64,000 nt of DNA from CAZTHK01 sp964613215. Its GTDB lineage: Bacteria > Krumholzibacteriota > Krumholzibacteriia > Krumholzibacteriales > CAZTHK01. Position numbers and translations under genes: made by a program. Below, piece after piece: positions 35,751 to 45,000 of this stretch; positions within the stretch are counted from its first letter, which is position 1, and each line of letters begins with the position of its first letter. The DNA is taken from assembly GCA_964613215.1 (NCBI GenBank), contig CAZTHK010000016.1, forward strand, positions 33,218 to 97,217, written 5' to 3'. Below the pieces are notes generated by a model. It saw only the letters and a program-made list of their open reading frames with translations. It had not been told where the DNA came from and made no database searches.

Positions 35751-38700
35751 TTGTCTCCAGGGGAAGGATATGTATTTCCACTTTCGTTTGCCCAGGAGAG
35801 ACTGTGGTTTCTGGACAGGTTTGAACCGGACAGCTCTCTCTACAATCTGCCCTCGGCATACCGGATAGAAGGGAAGCTGGATCTGAAAGCACTGGAAGAA
35901 AGCATCAACCGGATAGTGGAGCGGCATGAAGCCCTCAGAACCACCTTCAGAGAGATAGAAGGATTACCCCGCCAGGTTGTCCCGGTGGAGAAGAAGATAG
36001 TTCTGCAGGTGATAGACCTGGAAGGGGATGATGAGGAAAAATATGAACGGGCCACCAGGATTTTAGATGAACATGCCCAGAGACCCTTCCAGCTATCCAC
36101 CGGACCCCTGATAAGGACAATGGTTATAACACTGGCTGCCCGGGACCATGTATTTTTTATCAACATGCATCATATCATATCGGATGCCTGGTCCATGGGA
36201 GTTTTCTGGAATGAGCTGTCTGCATGCTACCGGGCCCTATCCGGGGGAGAGGAACCGGTCCTTCCTGATCTGAAGATCCAGTACGCCGACTATACACAGT
36301 GGCAGAGGGAATGGTTGAAGGGAGAGGAGCTGAATAAACAGCTCGCCTACTGGAAGGATCTTCTCAGGGACAGTCCGGACCTTCTGGATCTCCCCACCGA
36401 CCGGCCCAGGCTTTCGGTTCAGAGTTATCATGGGGATAAAGTTGATTTCCGGATCCCGGGGGATGTTTACCGGTCCCTCAGGGAGTTGAGCAGGAGGGAG
36501 GGAGTTACCCTCAATATGACCCTGCTGTCCGGATTTGCAGCCATGCTCTACCGGTACACCGGCCAGGAGAATATTCCAGTGGGCACACCCATAGCCGGCC
36601 GCAACCGGGTGGAGCTGGAGAATCTGATAGGATTCTTTGTCAACACCCTGGTAATTATGGCGGATATGGATGGAGATCCCACCTTCCGCGAGGTAATTGG
36701 CAGGATCAAAGAGACCGCCACAGGGGCGTATGCCCATCAGGATCTACCCTTTGAAAAGCTGGTGGCGGAGATGGAACCGGAGAGGGATACCAGCCATACC
36801 CCCCTGTTTCAGGTTATGTTTGATATGCAGCAGTCCTCTTCAGCGGGGGGAGAATACCCGGAGCTGGGGGACTGCCGGGTTACTCCGGTGGCCATTACGG
36901 TGAGAACGTCCAAGTTCGATCTCAATATGGTGGTCAAGGAGAGGGGAGAGACTCTGGCTGGATCGATCATTTTCAATACCGATCTCTTCGATCTGCCCAC
37001 CATCAGAAGGATGGCCGGACACTACCGCCGGATTCTGGAGAGTATCAGCAGTGATCCGGATATCCCGGTCTCTCTGGTACCATTGCTGACCGGCGAAGAG
37101 AGGAAGGAAATTATCTGCCGCTGGAATGATACCGGTACCAGTTATCCCGCTCAATCATGCATCCATGAACTGTTTCAGCGGATAGCTGCCCGGACACCGG
37201 AATCAACCGCTCTGACCTTCGGTGATACCAGGATAAGCTATTCCCGGTTGAACCGTTGGTCTAACAGGATTGCACACTACCTGAGGGGAAGGGGAGTGGG
37301 GCCGGAGGTCCCGGTGGGAATCTGTATGGAACGGTCCCCCCTGTTGGTGGCGGCGGTGCTGGGTGTACTGAAGGCGGGAGGGTTGTATCTTCCCCTTGAT
37401 CCCGGTTATCCCGCCAGAAGGCTTAAATATATCATAGAGGACGCCGGGGCCGGGCTAATACTGGCCGGGGATGACGGGGGCGAGTCCCTTCCCCGGGATT
37501 CAGTGGAGATAATCACCGTTCAGCCGGGAAGTGAGCCATTTCCGGAGGAGAGGGATGATGAGCAGGAAAATCTTAATATTCCGGATAACCTGGCCTACCT
37601 GATGTATACCTCCGGGTCTACCGGAAGACCCAGGGGGGTTCAGGTAACCCACCGTAATGTGGTGAGGCTGGTCAAGGGTGCAGGATATGCCAGTATGGAG
37701 GAGGTGGATACTTTTCTGATGTTTGCTCCTCTCTCCTTCGATGCCTCTACCTTCGAGATATGGGCGCCCCTGCTCAACGGAGCCGGGCTGGTTATCATGC
37801 CCGCCGGAATGGTCTCCATAGAAAAGCTTGGAGCAGCCATAAGAGAATACGGAGTTACCGTATTATGGCTTACCGCCGGCCTGTTCCATCAGGTAGTGGA
37901 AAGAGCGGCCGGTTATCTTTCCGGGGTGAAACAACTGATCACCGGGGGGGACGTGCTCAGTGTATCCAAGGTGAAGCGATTTCTTAGATTGAATGATAAT
38001 TGCGAACTTGTGAACGGATACGGCCCCACCGAGAGCACCACCTTCGCCACCTGTTACCGGATGAACTCTCCTGCTCAGGTGGGCAATTCCGTCTCCATAG
38101 GAAAACCCATTGACAATACCACCGTCTATCTGCTGGACCGGAATTATCAGCCTGTGCCGGTGGGAGTTCCGGGAGAAATTTACATCGGCGGGGATGGAGT
38201 GGCCCGGGGATACCGGGGAGATTCTTCCCTTACCCCGGAAAGATTCATCCCCGATCCATTCGGCCGTGACGGGGCAAGGCTTTTCAGAAGTGGTGACCTG
38301 GCCCGTTATCTCCCTGATGGAAACATCGAGTTTCTGGGGCGGGAGGATTACCAGGTGAAGATCAGGGGATTCCGGATAGAGCTGGGAGAGATTGAGAGAA
38401 TTATGTCGGAACATCCCGGAGTCTCCGGAATCATAGCGGTAGCCCGGGAGGATGACCGCGGGGAGAAGCAATTGACCGCATACATCCTCCCTGATAATGA
38501 GCGGGAACCGGGTGTGGATGAATTGAGAAGGTGGGCCGGAGAGAATCTGCCCGATTTCATGGTTCCTTCGTCATGGGTGATGATGGAATCATTTCCGCTT
38601 ACCCCCAGGGGCAAGGTGGACCGGAACAGTTTGCCCCCGCCGGGGAAGGAACGGCCGGAGATGGAAGAGGATTATGTGGTGCCGGACTCCCCGGCGGAAA

Positions 38701-39017
38701 AGAAACTGGCCCTGATATGGAGGGAAATACTGGATGTGGAGAGAATAGGAATCAGGGACAATTTCTTCGATCTGGGAGGTAATTCACTCCTGGCTACCCA
38801 GCTGGTTTCCCGGATCAGGGAGGAATTCCAGATAGAACTGGAGCTCAAGAAATTGTTTCAGGATCCCACCATATCCGGTCTGGCCGCAGTTATGGAGGAG
38901 GGGGAGAAGAAAGAGAGCGAGGAGGATAAGATCGCCCGGACCTTGGAAAAGATGGAAGATATCAGTGACCGGGAGGCGGAGGAGATGATCAGGGATGAGG
39001 AGGAGAACCAGACATGA
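35751..39017 (+). CDS. NRPS module 6: C-A(Val)-PCP
   Basis: 1088 residues. Start TTG 35751, GGGAG upstream. C domain with HHIISDAWS near residue 140. A domain: YTSGSTGRPRG near 621, SFDASTFE near 663, NGYGPTEST, GREDYQVKIRGFRIE. The code reads D-A-F-W-I-G-G-T-F, which equals the classic valine code (DAFWIGGTF from gramicidin S synthetase), so valine is a firm prediction. The PCP serine is in DLGGNSLLATQ, with Asn where His is usual. C-terminal docking motif ISDREAEEMIRDEEE. Confidence 0.93.
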   Translation: MSPGEGYVFPLSFAQERLWFLDRFEPDSSLYNLPSAYRIEGKLDLKALEESINRIVERHEALRTTFREIEGLPRQVVPVEKKIVLQVIDLEGDDEEKYERATRILDEHAQRPFQLSTGPLIRTMVITLAARDHVFFINMHHIISDAWSMGVFWNELSACYRALSGGEEPVLPDLKIQYADYTQWQREWLKGEELNKQLAYWKDLLRDSPDLLDLPTDRPRLSVQSYHGDKVDFRIPGDVYRSLRELSRREGVTLNMTLLSGFAAMLYRYTGQENIPVGTPIAGRNRVELENLIGFFVNTLVIMADMDGDPTFREVIGRIKETATGAYAHQDLPFEKLVAEMEPERDTSHTPLFQVMFDMQQSSSAGGEYPELGDCRVTPVAITVRTSKFDLNMVVKERGETLAGSIIFNTDLFDLPTIRRMAGHYRRILESISSDPDIPVSLVPLLTGEERKEIICRWNDTGTSYPAQSCIHELFQRIAARTPESTALTFGDTRISYSRLNRWSNRIAHYLRGRGVGPEVPVGICMERSPLLVAAVLGVLKAGGLYLPLDPGYPARRLKYIIEDAGAGLILAGDDGGESLPRDSVEIITVQPGSEPFPEERDDEQENLNIPDNLAYLMYTSGSTGRPRGVQVTHRNVVRLVKGAGYASMEEVDTFLMFAPLSFDASTFEIWAPLLNGAGLVIMPAGMVSIEKLGAAIREYGVTVLWLTAGLFHQVVERAAGYLSGVKQLITGGDVLSVSKVKRFLRLNDNCELVNGYGPTESTTFATCYRMNSPAQVGNSVSIGKPIDNTTVYLLDRNYQPVPVGVPGEIYIGGDGVARGYRGDSSLTPERFIPDPFGRDGARLFRSGDLARYLPDGNIEFLGREDYQVKIRGFRIELGEIERIMSEHPGVSGIIAVAREDDRGEKQLTAYILPDNEREPGVDELRRWAGENLPDFMVPSSWVMMESFPLTPRGKVDRNSLPPPGKERPEMEEDYVVPDSPAEKKLALIWREILDVERIGIRDNFFDLGGNSLLATQLVSRIREEFQIELELKKLFQDPTISGLAAVMEEGEKKESEEDKIARTLEKMEDISDREAEEMIRDEEENQT

Positions 39018-39064
39018 GCCGGGATCAGTTTGAAGGATAGGATAACTGATAATTATTCAACAGG

Positions 39065-42000
39065 GTGAGGAGAAGATTGGATTCGATATACCGGAAGATG
39101 GCTGAACTTTCACCAGAGAAACGCAAGCTGTTCCTGCGTATGCTGGAGAAGGAGGGAGTGGATATAAAGAAATATATTATCCCCGGGGACAGGAACCGGG
39201 ACAGTTATCCACTCTCCTTCGCACAGGAGCGGCTGTGGTTTCTGGAGCAGTTCAACCCGGGAAGCGCAATCTACACCGTTCCCGGTTCAGTACGACTTAT
39301 GGGCCCACTGGATATTCCTGCCCTGGAAAAAAGTATAAACCGCATAGTCAGCCGTCATGAAACCCTCAGAACTGCCTTTGCCTCGGAGGAGGGGAAACCT
39401 GTTCAGATTATCCGGCCACGTCTTGACATATCCATCCCCCTGGAGGACTATTCCCACCTCCCTCCGGAGCAGAGAGAGGAGAAGCTGCTCCAATTTGCCC
39501 TCCGGGAAACCGGCCGGCCGTTCGATCTCTCCGGAGGACCCCTGATAAGGGCCAACCTGGTCAGGTTGAGCAGTACCGAGCATGTTCTGATTCTGGGTAT
39601 CCATCATATTGTGTCGGACGGATGGTCTCTGGGGGTATTCTTCCGGGAGCTCTATCGGCTCTATCAGAGCTATACCAGGGGGGAGCAGTGCCGGCTGCCG
39701 GAACTTCCGGTTCAGTATGTTGATTTCGCCATGTGGCAGAGGGACTGGCTGCAGGGTAAAGTTCTGGAAGAACAGCTATCCTACTGGAGGGATAGTCTGG
39801 AAGGAGTTCCGGAGACACTCGATCTTCCTACCGATTACTCCAGGCCGGCAGTACAGTCATACCGGGGGGGAGGGGTTACCATGATGCTGTCAGGTGAGCT
39901 GTCTGAAAGATTGAGGAAGCTCTCCAGGGAAGAGGGTGTAACCCTGTTCATGACCCTGATGGCAGCCTTCCAGTTGATCCTGTACCGCTACTCCGGTCAG
40001 AATGATTTCTCCGTAGGTTCCCCCATAGCCAACCGGAACAGGGCGGAGATCGAGAATCTGATCGGATTTTTCGTCAACACCCTGGTGCTGAGAGCCGGGC
40101 TTTCAGGCAATCCCGCCTTTGTTGAGCTACTATCCCGGGTCAGAGAGGTTGCCCTGGGTGCATTCGCTCACCAGGATATCCCATTTGAAAAGCTGCTTCA
40201 GGAGTTAAGACCATCCCGGGATATCAGCAGGACTCCATTTTTCACCGTCTTCTTTAACATGATCAACTTTCCCGAGAAGAAGAAGGAAAAACTGGCAGGG
40301 CTGACTGTGGAAAACTACCTTCTGCCGGAGGCCTCTTCCAATTTCGACATTACCCTGTATGCCTCCGGAGGGAGTGAACAGATACAGTTCTACCTGATCT
40401 ACAACCGGGATATATTCGCCCGGGAGAGTATGATGGAGATGCTGGACCAGCTGGGAATACTGCTGAACCAGGTGTGTTCTGATCCCAGCCGGAGGATAGA
40501 TGATTATTCCCTGGTCACCGGAAGATCCCGGGAAGTCTTACCCGATCCCGCTAAGCCTCTCTCCCGCAGGTGGGAGGGAGCGGTGTGCCATCTGATGTCA
40601 GAATGGGCCCGGAGGGAACCGGAAGAGGAAGCGGTCTGTGATTACCAGAGCAGCTGGAGCTACAGAGAACTGGATGATGCCTCCGGCCGTCTGGCTAATC
40701 TGCTTATAGAGGAGGGGATAGTTAAAGGAGATGTAGTAGCGGTATACGCACAACGGAGCTCCAGTCTGGTACTTGCTCTGATGGGTATCATGAAAGCGGG
40801 AGCAGCCTTTCTGATTCTGGATCCGGCATATCCTCCCTCCAGGTTGATAAGTTATATGGGCAGATCCAGACCCCGGGGATTTATCCGGATAGAGGAGGCT
40901 GGCGGGCTGCCCCCTGAGATGAATGACTATATACAGAATAACGGCCCTCCGGTGCGTTTGGATTTATCCGGCAGCAGGGAGTCTATTAAACACCTGCTGG
41001 AAGATTATCAATCCCGGGATCCCGGTATGGAAATCGGACCGGATGATACCGCCTGTGTGGCTTTTACTTCGGGGTCAACAGGACAGCCCAAGGGGATCGT
41101 GGGAAGGCACGGTTCCCTGACCCATTTCATACCCTCCCAGCTGAACAGGTTCGGGCTGGGCAGCTCGGACAGGTACAGCATGTTGTCCGGACTCTCACAC
41201 GATCCCCTCCAGAGGGAGATATTTACACCCCTCTGCTCGGGTGCATGCATCTGCATCCCATCGCCCGGGAAAATGGGGAACCCGGAAAAAATGATGGACT
41301 GGATGAATCAGGAGGAGATTACCGTATCTCATCTTACCCCCGCCATGATTCAGCTTCTGTCCAGAGTAAATGAGAACCATACCGGCGCAACTACTACCGT
41401 AGATTCCCTGGGCAGTGCTTTTGTAACCGGCGATGTTCTAACCAGGGAGGACGTATCCAGGCTTAAGGCGCTGGCGCCGGGGGTCAGCTGTGTTAATTTC
41501 TACGGATCCACCGAGACCCAGCGGGCGGTGGGGTTCTATCAGGTGGAGATGGGAAATGAAAAAAAGAACGGCCGAAAGGGAGATGAGGTAAAACCCAGGG
41601 AGGTAATTCCGCTGGGCAGGGGACTGGAGGATGTTCAGCTGCTGGTACTGAATCGGTCCGGGCGGATGGCCGGGATAGGAGAGAAGGGGGAAATATGGAT
41701 GCGAAGTCCCCATCTGGCTGCGGGATATCTGGGAAATGAGCAACTTACCCATGAAGTTTTCAGGGCAAATCCCTTTACCGGTGATCCCGGCGACAGGATA
41801 TACCGGACCGGAGACAGGGGATGCTACCGCAGCGATGGAAATGTCGTCTTTCAGGGTCGCTTAGATGAACAGTTGAAGATAAGGGGATACCGGATAGAGC
41901 CCTCCGAGATAGAAGGGGTATTAAGGCGGCATACCGGTATCAGTGATTCGGTGATAGTGGCAAGGGGGGAAGAGCCGGGGAACAGGAGCCTGGTGGCTTA

Positions 42001-45000
42001 TGTGGTGCCGGAGGGGGGAAGTGAACCGGGGGTGAGTGAGCTGAGAGAGATGCTGATGGATCAACTCCCTGCTCATATGATTCCCTCTTCCTTCGTTTTC
42101 ATAGATCGGATACCACTGACTCCCAACCAGAAGATAGACAAAGATGCCCTTCCATCACCGGGAGGGGAGGGAAAGAGCCTGGAAGGGGAGTATGTTTCGC
42201 CCTGGACCCCCACCGAGGATGTGCTGGCAGGCATCTGGGCTAATGTGCTGGGGGTGGACAGGGTGGGGGTTTACCATAATTTCTTCGATCTGGGAGGACA
42301 TTCACTGCTGGCTACCAGGATAGTCTCCCGGGTATGGGATGTATTCCGGGTGGACCTGCCTCTGATGGTATTCTTCAGGGAGCCGGCCGTAGCAGCCATA
42401 GCAGGATATATAGACATTAAGCAGAGGGAGGAGGAACTGTCCCAGGCACCTCCCCTGGTTCCGGTAGACAGAGACGGCAACCTGCCGCTGTCATTTTCCC
42501 AGCAGCGGTTGTGGTTCCTGGACAAGCTGGTTCCGGGAAATCCCGCCTATAACATACCGGCGGTGCTGAAATTCGAGGGCAATCTTTCCGTAGAGGCACT
42601 GGAGAGGGCTGTTGATGAGGTAATAAGACGCCAGGAGTCCCTCCGGACCACCTTTACCTCGCAGGATGGCCAGCCGGTACAGGCAATAAACGAGGATGTG
42701 GATTTCTCGCTTCCCCTGATCAGCCTGGATGATTTACCTCCGGAGGAGAGGCAGAAGAGGGTGGATGAACTGGCCGGAGAGGAAGCCGGGCACAGGTTCG
42801 ATCTGACTGAAGGACCCCTTTTCCGCACTACCCTGATAAGGGTGGAAGAGGAGAAATACGTACTTCTTTTGAATATGCACCACATTATTTCGGACGGCCT
42901 CTCCATGAGTGTGCTGATAAGGGAGATAGCTCAACTCTACCGCTCCTTCCTGCAGGATGAACCGTACCCGCTGAGAGATTTGCCCATCCAATATGCCGAT
43001 TTTGCAAGCTGGCAGAGGAAATGGCTCCAGGGTGAGGAGTTGGAAAAGCACCTCTCCTACTGGAGAGTCAAGCTGGGCAGCAATCCGCCTGTTCTGGAAA
43101 TACCCAAGGACAAGCCCAGGCCGCCCGTCCAGTCATTCCGGGGGGGTAAGATTGCCTTTCAACTCTCTCAGGATATCTGCAACAGGCTCAGGGAACTGGT
43201 AAAGAGCGAGGAGTGTACCCTGTTCATGGCTCTGCTGGCAGCATTCAAGGTTCTGATGCTCAGATACAGCGGCCAGACTACTGTCAATGTGGGCACTCCC
43301 ATAGCCAACCGGAGCAGAACAGAGACGGAGAAGCTTATCGGTTTCTTTGTCAACACCCTGGTTATGAGCACTGATATGTCAGGTAATCCCGGCTTCCGCC
43401 AGCTTCTGTCCGGAGTGAGGGATGTGGCTCTGGAGGCTTATACCCACAAGGATCTGCCCTTTGAGAAATGCGTGGAGGAACTCAACCCGGAGAGGGATCT
43501 CAGCCATTCTCCCCTCTTCCAGGTGATGTTCGTGATCCAGAATGTAGCCAGGGAGCCCCTTGTTTTTCCCGGAGTCAGGGTGAAATCTCAGAAGGTGGAC
43601 AGTGAAACATCCAAGTTCGATCTGACCCTCTCCATGGTAGATTCGGAGAGGAGCCTGACCGGTTTTCTGGAGTACAACTCTGATCTGTTCCAGCGGTCTA
43701 CTGCAGAAAGGATGCTGGAGCATTACCGGCTGATTCTGGAGAGGATTCTGGAAGATCCGGATACCGGGATAGAGAATATTCCCCTTCTGCCGGAACCGGA
43801 GAGGGATACCATACTGAAGAAGTGGAGCAGGGGTGCGAGGAGGGAGAAGAAATTCCGGCTGGTTCACCGGGCCTTCCGTCAGCGGGCGGCCGGACATCCC
43901 CGGAAAACTGCAGTAGTGTCGGGGGATGAACAGATCAGTTACGGCGAGCTGGATGAAAGGTCCGGCAGGTTGGCCAACTATCTGCGGAAGAGGGGAGCCG
44001 GCCCGGAGAGCCGGATTGGAATACTGATGAATCGTTCGCCCGGCATGATGACTGCCATACTGGGGGTACTGAAAGCAGGAAGCGCCTATGTGCCCCTGGC
44101 TCCCAATCATCCCTCCCGGAGATTGTCCTTCATGGTGGAGGACAGCGGGGTGAGTTTGATTCTGACTGAGGGAGAACTTGACCGTAATCTCAATGGTGTG
44201 GATGTGGATATTGTCAGGATGGACCGGAGCAGGGAGGAGATCGAATGCTGCAGCGGCGATATGCCCCCGGCCAGGATCACTCCGGAAAGCCTGGCCTACC
44301 TTATTTATACCTCAGGAACCACCGGAAAGCCCAAGGGGGTTATGGTACCTCACCGGGCTCTGGCCAACTATCTCTCCTGGGCGGTGGACTACTACAGGGT
44401 GGATGGAGGGAAAACCTTATCCCATTCATCCCTTCAGTTCGATCTGAGTATTACAGAGATCATGGTACCCCTGCTAAGCGGGGGAACAGTAATACTGGCC
44501 CGGGAATGGGAGAACATAGCTCAACTGGCCGACATTCTGAGGCTCAACCGGGGATTGTCCCTGTTGAAGCTTACCCCGGCACATCTGGAATATTTCAATA
44601 CCGAATTCACCGATGAGGAGATTAATGGACTTGCCTCCATGCTAGTGGCGGGGGGAGAACAGCTGTACCGCCGCCAGATAAGCCGGTGGATGGAGAACAA
44701 TCCGGGAATCCGGATAGTCAATGAGTACGGACCTACCGAAACGGTGGTAGGCTGCTGTGTATATCAGGCCGCCGTTGAGGAGAGGGAAGCGGTACCGGTA
44801 GGAAAGCCTGTAAGTAATGTTGATCTTTACATACTTGACCGGTTCATGCAGCCGGTACCGGTTGGGGTGCCGGGTGATCTTTATATCGGGGGAGAGAGTG
44901 TATCCAGGGGATATCTGAACAGGCCTGCTGCAACGGCGGAGAGCTTTGTTCCCGATCCCTTCGGGGGAGAGGGAAAACGGCTGTACCGGAGTGGTGATAT

